Source: Paenibacillus dauci (GTDB taxonomy: Bacteria > Bacillota > Bacilli > Paenibacillales > Paenibacillaceae). From it: 64,000 nt of DNA. Position 1 is the stretch's first letter. Each line of letters begins with the position of its first letter. Positions 18,307 to 28,032 of the stretch are shown piece by piece. The stretch lies in assembly GCF_000971985.1 (NCBI RefSeq), contig NZ_LAQQ01000001.1:1054001-1118000 (forward strand), read 5' to 3'. Both the position numbers and the translations under genes were made by a program. Under the pieces are notes generated by a model. It was not told the DNA's origin. It made no database searches and was given only the letters and a program-made list of their open reading frames with translations.

Positions 18307-19785
18307 ATGGATCATACGCAAACTCCGCTTTTCACTGCCCTTAAGCAGCATGCGGCAAGCAATCCCGTGCAATTTCACATTCCGGGACACAAAAAAGGAC
18401 TCGGCAGTGATCAGGAATTCCGAGAGTTTATTGGGGATAACGCCCTTTCTATAGATCTGATCAATATCGCACCACTCGATGATCTTCATCAACCAATGGG
18501 TGTGATCGAACAGGCACAAAAGCTGGCTGCCGATGCGTTCGGTGCAGACTACACGTATTTCTCCGTACAGGGTACCAGCGGTGCGATCATGACGATGATT
18601 ATGACCGTCTGCTCGCCCGGCGATAAACTGATTGTTCCGCGCAATGTACACAAATCGATTATGTCAGCGATTATCTTTGCAGGAGCCAAGCCGGTATTCG
18701 TCTCCCCGGTACGTGATGAGAACCTGGGGATCGATCATGGTATTACTACCTCTTCGGTACGCCGGGCGCTAGATCGCCATCCGGATGCCAAAGGGGTACT
18801 CGTGATTAATCCGACGTATTTCGGTGTATGTGCCGATCTCAAGGAGATCGTCGATCTGGCTCACAGCCGCGGCGTTCCGGTACTGGTCGATGAAGCGCAT
18901 GGCGTACTGATTCATTTTAATGAAAAGCTTCCGGTATCGGCTATGGCTGCCGGTGCCGATATGGCTGCTACCAGCGTACACAAGCTGGGCGGCTCCATGA
19001 CCCAGAGTTCCGTCCTGAATGTCAATGTGAAAAATGGTCATGTGAACCCGCAGCGGGTTCAGACGATCATCAGTATGTTGACTACAACCTCGACCTCCTA
19101 TATTCTGCTGGCTTCGCTGGATACATCCCGCCGAAATCTGGCACTGAATGGACATGAAATGGCAGAGCGTACGATCGGACTGGCTCAAGAGTCACGCCGC
19201 AAAATCAATGAAATTGAAGGGTTGTACTGCTTTGGCGAAGAGCTGCTCGGCGGTGAAGCGACTTTCAATTATGATCCGACCAAGCTGACGATTCATATCC
19301 GTCATCTGGGCATTACCGGTTACGACGCAGAGAACTGGTTGCGCGATCATTACAATCTGGAGATCGAGCTGAGTGATATGTACAATATCCTCTGTCTGGT
19401 GACTCCGGGTGATACACAGGACAGCGTGGATATTCTGATTCGCGCCCTGACCGATATGGCTGCCGAGTTCTATGGCAGCGGCCGCGAGATCAAAGAATTG
19501 ATGGTCAAGATCCCCGAGATTCCGCAGCTGTCCCTGACGCCACGCGAAGCGTTTTATGGAGATACCGAGACGATTGCTTTCGAAGAATCCGCAGGACGGA
19601 TTATTGCCGAATTCATCTATGTTTATCCGCCGGGTATTCCGATTCTGCTGCCGGGAGAAGTCATCTCCCAGGAGAACATCGACTACATTACTGATCATGT
19701 CAAAGTGGGTCTTCCTGTCAAAGGTCCGGAAGATCGCAGTGTACGCAATGTCAAAGTCATTGTAGAAACGGATGCTATTTTCTAA
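18307..19785 (+). CDS. speA: Arginine decarboxylase (SpeA type, Orn/Lys/Arg decarboxylase family)
   Basis: PLP-dependent fold-type I decarboxylase giving agmatine, the entry to polyamine synthesis; cytoplasmic. 492 aa, like B. subtilis SpeA (490). It shares the N-terminal VQFHIPGHKKG and DNALSIDLINI stretches, the VQGTSGAIMTM cofactor region, and DEAHGV plus SVHKLGGS with the Schiff-base Lys. I chose ATG 18307 because MDHTQTPLF aligns with the SpeA start; a GTG at 18295 is in frame but too close to the AGAAAGG site. Lysine or ornithine specificity is not excluded. A BltD-like polyamine acetyltransferase lies elsewhere in the window. Confidence 0.88.
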   Translation: MDHTQTPLFTALKQHAASNPVQFHIPGHKKGLGSDQEFREFIGDNALSIDLINIAPLDDLHQPMGVIEQAQKLAADAFGADYTYFSVQGTSGAIMTMIMTVCSPGDKLIVPRNVHKSIMSAIIFAGAKPVFVSPVRDENLGIDHGITTSSVRRALDRHPDAKGVLVINPTYFGVCADLKEIVDLAHSRGVPVLVDEAHGVLIHFNEKLPVSAMAAGADMAATSVHKLGGSMTQSSVLNVNVKNGHVNPQRVQTIISMLTTTSTSYILLASLDTSRRNLALNGHEMAERTIGLAQESRRKINEIEGLYCFGEELLGGEATFNYDPTKLTIHIRHLGITGYDAENWLRDHYNLEIELSDMYNILCLVTPGDTQDSVDILIRALTDMAAEFYGSGREIKELMVKIPEIPQLSLTPREAFYGDTETIAFEESAGRIIAEFIYVYPPGIPILLPGEVISQENIDYITDHVKVGLPVKGPEDRSVRNVKVIVETDAIF

Positions 19786-19841
19786 AAATTCCAATCCATA
19801 AGGCATGCAAATATCACGAAGTATCTACTGCTTGTATAGCG

Positions 19842-19876
19842 AAAAGACGATCTGCTTGTGCAGATCGTCTTTTTTT
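19842..19876 (+). terminator. Terminator of speA
   Basis: Stem aaagacgatctgc / gcagatcgtcttt and seven T residues. Confidence 0.9.
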
Positions 19877-19916
19877 GGTGCATTCATTTCTTTTTTATTC
19901 GCATAGGGACAAACAA

Positions 19917-19955
19917 AAAAAAGCCCTGTTCCTCATCGGAACAAGACTCTTTTTG
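19917..19955 (-). terminator. Terminator of the DUF1292 gene
   Basis: Minus strand hairpin agtcttgttcc / ggaacagggct followed by eight T residues. Confidence 0.85.
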
Positions 19956-20005
19956 ATGGAATATCAATAAGCAGGCAGCTGTAATAGTCTGTCCGCTATG
20001 GAAGA

Positions 20006-20317
20006 TTACTCTTCGGATTCTGCAACCAGCTCGGCGTACGCCTGCTCAACTGCTTTCCATTCTGCTTCATCTTCGATATTTTCCAGTACCATGCCATCGT
20101 CTTCTTCTTCCAGACGCATGATATAACCATCCGCTTCCGGATTGCCACGCTCCAGCAGCAGCGCATACAGTTTCTCGCCTACATCAAAAGTCTCAACGAG
20201 TACCATTTCTACATCGTTGCCTTCTTCGTCTGTCAGACTAAGTACAAACTCATCATGCTCGTGATCATGGTCGTGATCGTGGTTGCTGTTCTCGTCGTGT
20301 ACATGTTTATCGCTCAT
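20006..20317 (-). CDS. DUF1292 protein (YrzB family)
   Basis: 103 aa, very acidic. After a His/Asp-alternating stretch (HDHDHDHEHDE, about residues 14-24) comes the DUF1292 core LTDEEGNDVEMVLVETFDVGEKLYALLLE, ending YIMRLEEEDDGMVLENIEDEAEW. Function unknown in the family. I chose ATG 20317 (MSDKHVHD); a longer frame exists without a good ribosome site. In Bacillus yrzB sits near yrrK and alaS; here it is isolated. The His/Asp run could bind metal, by inference. Confidence 0.85.
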   Translation of the reverse strand: MSDKHVHDENSNHDHDHDHEHDEFVLSLTDEEGNDVEMVLVETFDVGEKLYALLLERGNPEADGYIMRLEEEDDGMVLENIEDEAEWKAVEQAYAELVAESEE

Positions 20318-20479
20318 AGGATAACCCACTTTCGGTATAAATTTGGATGATATCTTTACGTTTGATGGACCTGCCAAATCCGGACAGTAGCTCCATATTA
20401 AAAATAACACTTGTGTATCGTACCACTTTACACCGTACAGGTCAATTGAACCATGTACACCCCAATCTCGTGATATGGA

Positions 20480-21034
20480 CTACTGATTCAGCGCCGTAAT
20501 CACCTTTTCGGAGACCAGTACATAATCACTTGATTTGGACTTCTTCATATAGAAGCCAACCTTGTATTCGCCTGATGTTGCAAAGTTATAAGTGAAGTCA
20601 TACGTACGGAACCAGAAGTTATCTTTTTGCTGGGTAATATCCTGACTCTGAATATCCTTTTGGCTGCCGGAAGGATCGGTAATCGCTACCTTGACTGCAG
20701 CAATATCAGTCTCCAGATGATCGACCTGGGTGAAGACGTTAAACTTGAGTTTGCCTTTGCTAACATTGCCGAAGGCAGTATCCCCTTTGAACAAAAAGAT
20801 ATGTACATTCGGTTTATACAACTTTACGGTTTTGGCATCATTATCATAATCTACCAATCCGTCCATTTCACGCAGAGGCACATAGGTTTTGCCATTGATT
20901 ACATACGAACCGCCATCCACTTCATTTCCGTTAATCCAGACCCGCACCTGCTGATAAGCGGAATCTGCAAACAGAACCGAGCTTCCCATCAAAAAGAAAG
21001 CTAGCGTAAAGGCAGCTACCCTTTTCCACATCAT
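20480..21034 (-). CDS. Secreted protein with copper-amine-oxidase-N-like (stalk) domain
   Basis: 184 aa. Typical signal peptide WKRVAAFTLAFFLMGSSVLFADS at the N-terminus with an A-D-S cut region. Residues about 25-75 contain the NGNEVDGGSYVINGKTYVPLREM pattern of the stalk domain common in Paenibacillus surface proteins (not an enzyme domain). The rest is a beta-rich domain of unknown role (FKGDTAFGNVSKGKLKFNVF). Start at ATG 21034 behind AAAGGAGGGGCAACGT, followed at once by a second ATG. Confidence 0.8.
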   Translation of the reverse strand: MMWKRVAAFTLAFFLMGSSVLFADSAYQQVRVWINGNEVDGGSYVINGKTYVPLREMDGLVDYDNDAKTVKLYKPNVHIFLFKGDTAFGNVSKGKLKFNVFTQVDHLETDIAAVKVAITDPSGSQKDIQSQDITQQKDNFWFRTYDFTYNFATSGEYKVGFYMKKSKSSDYVLVSEKVITALNQ

Positions 21035-21314
21035 ACGTTGCCCCTCCTTTAAAATGTATACTAAACATTCAGTAACATACTCATCTTCCATACATGTATA
21101 CTCCTCAACTCTGTTTCAGTTGCGGTAAAAATATTGTAACCTTTTGATCTTTAGCATGGCGGTATCGTACAGCGAAATCTATACTCCATAGGAGCATTTC
21201 CATTCCTTACACTGCTCATGTTAAAGTGATAAGAGAATATAGTCATAGGAGTCAGCAACAGATGGAACAGCTGGCTTCAGATCCATACCTTGATACCGGG
21301 ACAGGAGGATATAT

Positions 21315-22055
21315 ATGTCAATTGAACTACAGATGCTGGGTACTGGCAATGCCTTTGCCAAAAAATATTACAACAACAATGCACTCGTACATGCCGGTGA
21401 TTATACACTGATGATCGACTGCGGAATCACGGCTCCTGCTGCTCTGCATGAGCTGGGCAAAGATCTGAATGATATTGATGCCATTTTGATTACGCATATT
21501 CATGGTGATCATGTAGGTGGGCTCGAAGAGCTGGGCTTTCGTGGCAAATTTGTGCATAACCGCAAACCGGTACTGTATATTGCCAGTACGCTGATTCGTC
21601 CATTATGGGAGCATACACTGTATGGCGGGATGAGCCAGGAAGGCGTTGAGCAGCTGGAAGATGTGTTTGATGTTAAACCACTCGTAGCCGATCAATCGGT
21701 GCAGCTTGCCGAAGGACTGACCATCGAGCTAATCCAGACTCCCCATATTGATGGCAAAAATAGCTACTCCGTGCTGATCAACAATGAGATTTTCTACAGT
21801 GCAGATATGAAGTTCCAATCTGATCTGCTGGAACAACTCGTACATGATCGCGGCGTCAGACAGATTCTGCACGACTGCCAGCTGCACCCACCGGGTATTG
21901 TGCATGCTACACTGAATGAACTCATGTCACTGCCCGAAGCGGTGCGTTCCCGAGTCAAGCTGATGCATTATAATGATGATAAGGATGATTTCGAAGGTAA
22001 AACAGCAGGCATGGAATTTCTGGAGCAGCATCGTATCTATCGCCTTCCGGAATAG
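21315..22055 (+). CDS. MBL-fold metallohydrolase (RNase Z-like)
   Basis: 246 aa, cytoplasmic. Metallo-beta-lactamase fold: metal motif THIHGDHVGG (HxHxDH), later ligands in QTPHIDG, SADMKF and LMHYND. The start LQMLGTGNAFAKKYYNNNALV resembles the RNase Z/ElaC branch, but the exosite arm of true RNase Z is not evident, so the substrate is open. Ribosome site GGAGG six bases before the ATG. Monocistronic with a terminator. Confidence 0.87.
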   Translation: MSIELQMLGTGNAFAKKYYNNNALVHAGDYTLMIDCGITAPAALHELGKDLNDIDAILITHIHGDHVGGLEELGFRGKFVHNRKPVLYIASTLIRPLWEHTLYGGMSQEGVEQLEDVFDVKPLVADQSVQLAEGLTIELIQTPHIDGKNSYSVLINNEIFYSADMKFQSDLLEQLVHDRGVRQILHDCQLHPPGIVHATLNELMSLPEAVRSRVKLMHYNDDKDDFEGKTAGMEFLEQHRIYRLPE

Positions 22056-22102
22056 CAGCTCATTTATGTAAGGCTAGATAGCAATATGCAGTACACTAAC
22101 CA

Positions 22103-22152
22103 AAAAAGCTGCTTCTCCGGTCCATAGACGTAACCGGGAAAGTAGCTTTTTA
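22103..22152 (+). terminator. Terminator of the MBL hydrolase gene
   Basis: Imperfect stem aaaagctgcttctccggt / accgggaaagtagctttt. Confidence 0.75.
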
Positions 22153-22221
22153 CATATATCTATTTCTGATTGTATGATTACCGATACCACGGTTGTACAA
22201 GAAAGACAATAATCTGCTGGT

Positions 22222-22665
22222 TTACAGATCCTTGATCATACGAACATGGAGAATACCCGCATCATCAAAAGGCTCGGCAGAAATCGTACGGTAACCAAGG
22301 CGATCATAGAATCCTTCAGCATGACACTGCGCATCCAGGATTGCCCGGATATATCCATGACTGCGCGCACAATCTTCCATTCCGTTCATAAGGGATGAAC
22401 CGTAACCCCCTTTGCGATAATCCGGCAATACGGCTACACGCTGCATTTTGGCAGAACCGTCCGTGTAGGTCGTGATTCGTCCGGTCGCTACCGGCTGTCC
22501 CTTGTCCAGTAACAGAACATGATAAGCACTGCTGTCCAGACGATCATAATCGTCTATTTCGATATGTTCGGGTACATTCTGTTCTTCAATAAACACTTTA
22601 CGCCGAATAGCAAAACATGCATCCAGCTGCTGCTGGTTCTGAACCTCTATCACTTCTCTTGTCAT
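22222..22665 (-). CDS. GNAT family N-acetyltransferase (ElaA/YjcF-like)
   Basis: 147 aa, single GNAT domain. CFAIRRKVFIEEQNVP at the start is typical of the ElaA/YjcF group. The acetyl-CoA loop is MQRVAVLPDYRKGGYGSSLM (R-x-x-G-x-G/A type). I chose ATG 22665, behind AGGAGAAGACAGAG; the longer frame runs into the upstream intergenic region and has no ribosome site. The substrate is unknown. It lies 166 bases behind the beta-glucosidase with a terminator between, so it is a separate unit. Confidence 0.85.
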   Translation of the reverse strand: MTREVIEVQNQQQLDACFAIRRKVFIEEQNVPEHIEIDDYDRLDSSAYHVLLLDKGQPVATGRITTYTDGSAKMQRVAVLPDYRKGGYGSSLMNGMEDCARSHGYIRAILDAQCHAEGFYDRLGYRTISAEPFDDAGILHVRMIKDL

Positions 22666-22788
22666 CTCTGTCTTCTCCTCCACCCGGTCAAACCAACAAG
22701 CGGTCGATCCATTGTTCTGATTTCCGTCATTATTGTACCTTTTATTGAGTAGGCTGACTACTGTATGAATCGTTGGTACACAGCCAAA

Positions 22789-22820
22789 CGGCTTCTTCCC
22801 CAAAACGGAAAGAAGCCGCC
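22789..22820 (-). terminator. Terminator of the beta-glucosidase gene
   Basis: Stem ggcttcttt / gggaagaagcc around a short loop on the minus strand, 12 bases after the stop codon. The T run is short. Confidence 0.6.
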
Positions 22821-22831
22821 AAACCAAACTA

Positions 22832-25114
22832 TTAGTGGTTATACTCGGCATGAAGACGGTTAAGTTCCGCGATATCACGACTAAGCATTTCTTCGGTATA
22901 GTTGCCCTGTCCGAATCCGATCATCGCACGCAGCGGCATGTATTTAATCATTGCCAGCAGCAGATCCTGACTGTCTCCCATCATCTCATTTAATCCGGAG
23001 CGCTCGGCAAACTGCTTGGCCATGTCAGCGGTTGCCGGATTGGCTGCTACATCGCCGATCGTCGTATTACGGTGAAATGTAACCGGCAGGCTGACTGTTG
23101 ATTTCACTTCAATTGTACTTTCCAGACGAATATCACGAGAAGAAGCTCCGATACGGATCGCAAAAGTACCTGTCTCCACATGCCAGTCTCCAATATTCAC
23201 ATTGTAATAGGCAAAAGCGCGCTTACCCAGTTCGAAGGTAACCTTACGGCTCTCTCCTGGCGGCAGATCGACTTTGGCGAATCCTTTCAGTTCCTGCTGC
23301 GGCCGAATAACCGTACTCTCTGCATCATGCACGTAGAGCTGTACAATTTCTTGACCCCGAACCGGACCAGTATTCGTAACTGTCACTTCTACCTTCACGG
23401 TATCTTCGTCTGTGCAGCTGGACGTATTTACCGTGAGATCGCTGTATTCGAAAGTCGTATAACTCAGTCCATACCCGAAAGGAAACAGCGGTTCAATCTG
23501 CTTTTGGTCATAATAGCGATAGCCCACGAATAAGCCTTCACGGTACTCGACACGATCACCTTCACCCGGGAAGTTCAGGAATGACGGATTATCGCTCAGC
23601 TTCACCGGGAATGTCTCCGGCAGCTTGCCGCTGGGACTCACCTCCCCAAACAACAGATCGGCAGCTGCACCGCCTCCAGCTTGTCCACCCAGATAACCTT
23701 CCAATACTGATTTCACCTGATTAAGCCACGGCATTGTTACCGGTGAACCGTTACTGAGAACTACAACCAGGTTGTCCTGTACATCCGAGAGCGATGTAAT
23801 CAGACGCTGGTGATTATCTGGCAGATCCAGATGTTCACGATCATATCCCTCGGATTCATAACGATCCGGCAGACCGGTGAACAGAATGACTACATCGGCT
23901 TCGGAAGCGATCCGGACCGCTTCCTGCACAAGTTCTTCTTTTACTTCATCACTGTCCAGATCATAGCCAGCTGCATACGTAACTTCGGCTTGATCCCCTG
24001 CAAGTATACGGATTTCATCCAGCGCCTGATCCAGATGAGTCGGATTAATATGAGAGCTGCCACTGCCCTGATAACGCGGCTTGACGGCGAACTCACCGAT
24101 TACCGCAATTTTCCCTTCTTTGCGAAGTGGAAGCAGATGATCTTCATTTTTGAGCAGCACCATACTTTCACGGGCAACCTCACGAGCCAGCTGATGATGT
24201 TGACGGGAATCAAAGGAAGCTTCTGTCTTCTGCGCTGCCGCAGCCTTGAATACAAAGTTCAGCAGGCGCTCCACCGCTGTATCGAGTACAGATTCATCCA
24301 GCGTTCCCTGCTGAACAGCAGCTACAATCTTGGCATCTCCGATCCCCGCACTTGTCGGCATTTCCAGCTCCATGCCTGCCTGCAGTGCAGCTACACGTTC
24401 ATTCACTGCTCCCCAGTCGGATACAACGAATCCTTCGAATCCCCATTCCTCTCGCAAAATACGTGTGAGCAATTCATGATTTTCCCCGGCATATACACCG
24501 TTGATTTTATTGTAAGAGCACATTACACTCCATGGCTGTGACTGTTTCACAGCTCCCTCAAAGCTGGCCAGATAAATTTCACGAAGTGTACGTTCATCCA
24601 CGATTGTATCTACCGACATCCGCCGGGTCTCCTGATTGTTGGCGGCAAAATGTTTAAGCGATGTGCCTACACCCTGGCTCTGTACACCCTGAATATGACC
24701 TGCAGCAAGCTCCGAGGACAAATACGGATCTTCGGAAAAGTACTCAAAATTACGTCCACATAGCGGAGAACGCTTGATATTTACGCCCGGTCCCAGAATG
24801 ACCGCTACCTCTTCTGCCTGCGATTCCTGCCCAAGTGCTGTCCCAACCCGGTGCATCAGCTCCCTGTTCCATGAAGCCGCCATGCCTGCTGCTGTTGGAA
24901 AACATGTTGCCGGTACACTATCATTGAGCCCCAGATGATCCCCTTCTGCATCCTGCTTGCGCAGCCCGTGAGGACCATCGGTCATCATAACAGATGGAAT
25001 ATTCAGACGTTCTATCGGCTGTGTATGCCAGAAATCAAGACCTGAACACAAGCTTGCTTTCTCTTCCAGCGTCAGGTTGGAAATCAGTTCTTTGATCGAA
25101 TGTGGTATGTTCAT
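22832..25114 (-). CDS. Glycoside hydrolase family 3 beta-glucosidase
   Basis: 760 aa, no signal peptide, so probably intracellular and acting on imported oligosaccharides. N-terminal GH3 barrel with MTDGPHGLR, the KHFAANNQE substrate region and the nucleophile in FVVSDWGAV (Asp 233). The second alpha/beta domain holds [13 protein letters not shown] and [14 protein letters not shown] fibronectin-III-like domain follows ([13 protein letters not shown], about residue 590 onward), usual for BglB-like enzymes. ATG 25114 lies behind GCAGGAGGTACTT. The substrate linkage (beta-glucoside or beta-xyloside) cannot be fixed from sequence. No PTS or ABC transporter adjoins it. Confidence 0.92.
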   Translation of the reverse strand: MNIPHSIKELISNLTLEEKASLCSGLDFWHTQPIERLNIPSVMMTDGPHGLRKQDAEGDHLGLNDSVPATCFPTAAGMAASWNRELMHRVGTALGQESQAEEVAVILGPGVNIKRSPLCGRNFEYFSEDPYLSSELAAGHIQGVQSQGVGTSLKHFAANNQETRRMSVDTIVDERTLREIYLASFEGAVKQSQPWSVMCSYNKINGVYAGENHELLTRILREEWGFEGFVVSDWGAVNERVAALQAGMELEMPTSAGIGDAKIVAAVQQGTLDESVLDTAVERLLNFVFKAAAAQKTEASFDSRQHHQLAREVARESMVLLKNEDHLLPLRKEGKIAVIGEFAVKPRYQGSGSSHINPTHLDQALDEIRILAGDQAEVTYAAGYDLDSDEVKEELVQEAVRIASEADVVILFTGLPDRYESEGYDREHLDLPDNHQRLITSLSDVQDNLVVVLSNGSPVTMPWLNQVKSVLEGYLGGQAGGGAAADLLFGEVSPSGKLPETFPVKLSDNPSFLNFPGEGDRVEYREGLFVGYRYYDQKQIEPLFPFGYGLSYTTFEYSDLTVNTSSCTDEDTVKVEVTVTNTGPVRGQEIVQLYVHDAESTVIRPQQELKGFAKVDLPPGESRKVTFELGKRAFAYYNVNIGDWHVETGTFAIRIGASSRDIRLESTIEVKSTVSLPVTFHRNTTIGDVAANPATADMAKQFAERSGLNEMMGDSQDLLLAMIKYMPLRAMIGFGQGNYTEEMLSRDIAELNRLHAEYNH

Positions 25115-25363
25115 AAGTACCTCCTGCATAGTCGGATTGGATTAACTGATGAGATCTGCAACTTTCTTGTCTTTACATTTATTCTGGTTACTCTCTATTC
25201 ACTTACCCCATATCATCATATGCCGAACGAATATCATTGTATGGTAAAATTCGCAGTAAATTGGTACACATCGCAAAAATAATCAAAATAGCAGCAACCG
25301 AATCAAATATATTAATGAATCAAAATCATATTTCCCTCTTCCAATATTTAATCGAAAATTAGA

Positions 25364-25392
25364 TTGAAAAAGAACACTTGTTCGTATATAAT
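25364..25392 (+). promoter_or_regulatory. Promoter of the SOS-box gene at 25436
   Basis: -35 TTGAAA (25364-25369), 17-base spacer, consensus -10 TATAAT (25387-25392); transcription start expected near 25399. Confidence 0.8.
25371..25384. promoter_or_regulatory. LexA (DinR) box 1
   Basis: AGAACACTTGTTCG fits GAAC-N4-GTTC and lies between the -35 and -10 hexamers, a position where LexA would block polymerase. Confidence 0.75.
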
Positions 25393-25405
25393 AAGAACAA
25401 ATAAG

Positions 25406-25419
25406 AGAACAAATGTTCT
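25406..25419. promoter_or_regulatory. LexA (DinR) box 2
   Basis: AGAACAAATGTTCT, GAAC-N4-GTTC with six-base palindromic arms, just past the predicted transcription start. Confidence 0.78.
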
Positions 25420-25435
25420 GATAAGAGGGATGATT

Positions 25436-25855
25436 ATGCTAGCCAAACATATCGGAGAATTACTCGAAATTGTATATATGGATCAGTCCGGCAAATTGAC
25501 CCAACGGAGGATTGAGATCAAGCGAATTCGCAATGGTCTGGTATATGCAGATTGCCTGCGTTCGGGAGAACCGCGCACTTTTCGTGAAGAGAATATTCTG
25601 GCATGGCAACCTTCCAAAGCGATCAGACCGACGATTTCCGTCAAGCAGTTGGCTGCTTCAGCAACTGCCGTTGCTACCAGTTCTTCTCCTTCGTCTTCCT
25701 CCACTACTATTCCAAAGTCTGCCACTTCTACGGGTTCATCTACTTCTACTTCAGCAGCATCCAGAAAATCTTCGAATTCGTCCCAATCGTATCGTAAATA
25801 CACTTCGTATACCTCGAAAAAATCACGTGTCCAAGCGGCTTCTCACGTATCGTAA
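25436..25855 (+). CDS. SOS-controlled small protein with WYL-like core and Ser/Thr-rich tail
   Basis: 139 aa, not in any named family I can assign with certainty. Residues about 8-60 (LLEIVYMDQSG, then TQRRIEIKRI, then GEPRTFREENILAW) follow the layout of the WYL domain core: beta strand with YxDxxG, R-I strand, and RTFR-x-x-x-I close. Residues about 65-125 are low complexity, rich in Ser/Thr/Ala, ending in a basic Tyr/Lys/Arg segment (SQSYRKYTSYTSKKSR). ATG 25436 lies seven bases behind AGAGGG. Two LexA boxes over a consensus promoter point to DNA-damage induction. WYL domains are known ligand or ssDNA sensors; here there is no HTH. The WYL assignment is inference. Confidence 0.7.
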   Translation: MLAKHIGELLEIVYMDQSGKLTQRRIEIKRIRNGLVYADCLRSGEPRTFREENILAWQPSKAIRPTISVKQLAASATAVATSSSPSSSSTTIPKSATSTGSSTSTSAASRKSSNSSQSYRKYTSYTSKKSRVQAASHVS

Positions 25856-25974
25856 TCTATTCTAATCTGTCCTCTATATTCTGCTGCTATCTATGGTTAC
25901 TGCAATCCCTCAATACGATCAAACGGCCAGCCGATTTAATAAATTATCAATCGATATTGTTAAACAGATAAAAA

Positions 25975-26011
25975 ATAGCAGCCACCTCTGTTCAAAGGTA
26001 GCTGCTATTAA
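25975..26011 (-). terminator. Terminator of murI
   Basis: Stem aatagcagc / gctgctatt with an extended imperfect stem and a T run on the minus strand. Confidence 0.85.
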
Positions 26012-26044
26012 CATAATAGTCGTTTGTTCAGTAACTGTGTCTAC

Positions 26045-26824
26045 TCAGGATAACAAGCCCATCAGATGCTGGTAATCCATCATTTCTTCCGGGCTTTCTG
26101 CAGTTACACCGGATTTGACAAAATTCATCTGTCCAGTGCCATCTCCGATTTGTCCACGTTCTTCCAGAACATGTTGCAGATGTCTGGCCGTACCATTGCT
26201 TCCATCAATAATATCCACCTCTTCGGGGAAAAAGCGGCATAGATTACTGCGGAAATAAGGAAAATGCGTACAGCCCAGCACTACAGTACCGTACTGTCGC
26301 AAATCCAGATCTCCCAGCGCCTGTTCTAAATAAGGAAGTACATCCTCATCCCCAAACTTGCGCTCCTCAGCCAGCTGTACCAGGCCAGGCATTGGTACAC
26401 TTTCCACAATATCTTCAGTATCAATACTTTTGACCAGATTATGGAACTTCTCTTCATTCAACGTCAGTCTTGTCGCCAGCACCAGTACTTTTTTATGCTT
26501 AATAATACTGTTCTGTACGGCAGGTTTGACTGCCGGTTCAATACCGATTACCGGAAAATCGTATCGTTGCCGCAGATCCGTTACAGCGATACTGGTTGCT
26601 GTATTGCATGCAATCACGAGTGCTTTGATATTCTGGGCAGCCAGATAATCTGCAGCTTCGATTACATACTGTCGGACTTCATCCTTGGACTTTTCTCCGT
26701 AAGGTACATGCCGGGTGTCCGCATAAAATACATAATCTTCATTTGGCATCAGCTTTAGTGCTTCATGCATTACCGTCAAACCACCAACACCGGAATCAAA
26801 AATTCCTATCTTCACTCCGTTCAC
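26045..26824 (-). CDS. murI: Glutamate racemase
   Basis: Cofactor-independent racemase making D-glutamate for peptidoglycan; cytoplasmic, 259 aa. N-terminal GIFDSGVGGLTV (catalytic Asp), the first catalytic Cys in VIACNTATS, the second in VLGCTHFPYF, and GIEPAVKPA between them. Start taken at GTG 26824; a second GTG three codons on (26815) is possible, since the GAGGG site is close to the first. Bacillus calls this gene racE. It stands alone with its own terminator. Confidence 0.92.
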   Translation of the reverse strand: MNGVKIGIFDSGVGGLTVMHEALKLMPNEDYVFYADTRHVPYGEKSKDEVRQYVIEAADYLAAQNIKALVIACNTATSIAVTDLRQRYDFPVIGIEPAVKPAVQNSIIKHKKVLVLATRLTLNEEKFHNLVKSIDTEDIVESVPMPGLVQLAEERKFGDEDVLPYLEQALGDLDLRQYGTVVLGCTHFPYFRSNLCRFFPEEVDIIDGSNGTARHLQHVLEERGQIGDGTGQMNFVKSGVTAESPEEMMDYQHLMGLLS

Positions 26825-26930
26825 TCTTCCCTCTGTCCATTCACGATATGTCTTGTCTAATAATTCGTGTTATCTATACCTAATTATAACTTTTTCGATT
26901 CCATTTGAAAATAAAAGGGGGATGACTGCA

Positions 26931-27926
26931 TCATCCCTCTATAAATGCTACAGCTTCCTGCAGCATTTGGTTAAAATGAGCCGGATAATCATGGCCCAGA
27001 CCCGTTACATTTTTGAATACATATGGAATACCTTTGAAATCAAGTGCTTCCACCAGCTCCTGTGCTCCAGGCATACACTCTTCATCACTCTCGCCGCAAA
27101 TAATATACATTTTTACGCCATGCTCTTTCCAGGCATTTAATCCCAGTTCCCATTCTTCTCGATCAGGCATCCAGGGAGCCACGAGGATCATACCACGTAC
27201 ACCGGATGAATATTCAGCTGCTGTATTCATGGCAACTCTGGCCCCTGCGGAAAATCCCGCCAGAATAGGTCTTTTACCCGAAGGCAGTGCATTCTCCGGC
27301 AGCAGGCAATCCCGGATCTCCATTTGTGGATTATCGATACGAGCCAGTTCTTCCATGGACTGCTTGAGCTCATCCATTCCTGTATCGATATCTATCCAAT
27401 CATAAGCTCCCGTGAACTGAATCTGGGAAGACTGCAGTAAAGCCAGCTTATATTCCCGATCAAGCAGTGAACTCCAGTAAGGCTGCACGATATCCATATT
27501 CTCCTGTTCCCCGTGCAGAACAAAGATCGTATGGAATGCAGCTGCCGGCTTCTCCTGATCAGGAAGCACAATATTGAGCTTGGCACTGCTTTCGCTCATC
27601 GCCTGCGTTTCACGTGCCCGGCAGATTCCGATCAACCGCTGAAATTCGGGATCATGCCGCAAAGGCTCCAAGGTCTCCTCTTCTAACAGATACTCGGCAG
27701 AATACCAATATTCATGCTGCTCTATAGCTTCGCGGAGCAGCTGCAGTGCCTCGTCATGCATATCTGCTGCAGCAGCCAGACTATAGCGCAGATTGTATAC
27801 CTGTGCCGGATTGCCGATTCCATCTGCCTGATGTTCCGTTATAAAATGATACGCCTCCGCACTTCCATGCTGTTCATAGATTTCCATCGTCCGATTAAGT
27901 AATCCTGTATATGTAAACTGAGCCAT
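26931..27926 (-). CDS. Alpha/beta hydrolase with N-terminal helical repeat region
   Basis: 331 aa. Residues 1-105 are helical and TPR-like (EIYEQHGSAEAYHFITEHQ, then NLRYSLAAAADMHDEALQLLREAIEQHEYW). The rest is an alpha/beta hydrolase: nucleophile elbow LAGFSAGARVA, acid in CGESDEECMP, and His in TGLGHDYP. It resembles dienelactone-hydrolase or phospholipase/carboxylesterase-like enzymes; the substrate is unknown. ATG 27926 is preceded by AGGAGGTCTC. The helical front part is unusual for such a small hydrolase and may bind a partner. Confidence 0.82.
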   Translation of the reverse strand: MAQFTYTGLLNRTMEIYEQHGSAEAYHFITEHQADGIGNPAQVYNLRYSLAAAADMHDEALQLLREAIEQHEYWYSAEYLLEEETLEPLRHDPEFQRLIGICRARETQAMSESSAKLNIVLPDQEKPAAAFHTIFVLHGEQENMDIVQPYWSSLLDREYKLALLQSSQIQFTGAYDWIDIDTGMDELKQSMEELARIDNPQMEIRDCLLPENALPSGKRPILAGFSAGARVAMNTAAEYSSGVRGMILVAPWMPDREEWELGLNAWKEHGVKMYIICGESDEECMPGAQELVEALDFKGIPYVFKNVTGLGHDYPAHFNQMLQEAVAFIEG

Positions 27927-28002
27927 GAGACCTCCTGAGTAAATGTAATAGGTTGCTGTTCGATCCACCGGGTACTGTTTATTCCGAATATTCGGCCCAA
28001 AT

Positions 28003-28032
28003 AAAGCAAGCCTCTCGTAAAAGGCTTGCTTT
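28003..28032 (-). terminator. Hairpin terminator downstream of the DUF1541 gene
   Basis: Ten-base perfect arms aaagcaagcc / ggcttgcttt, 140 bases after the stop codon; weak T run (TTTATTTG). Confidence 0.6.
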
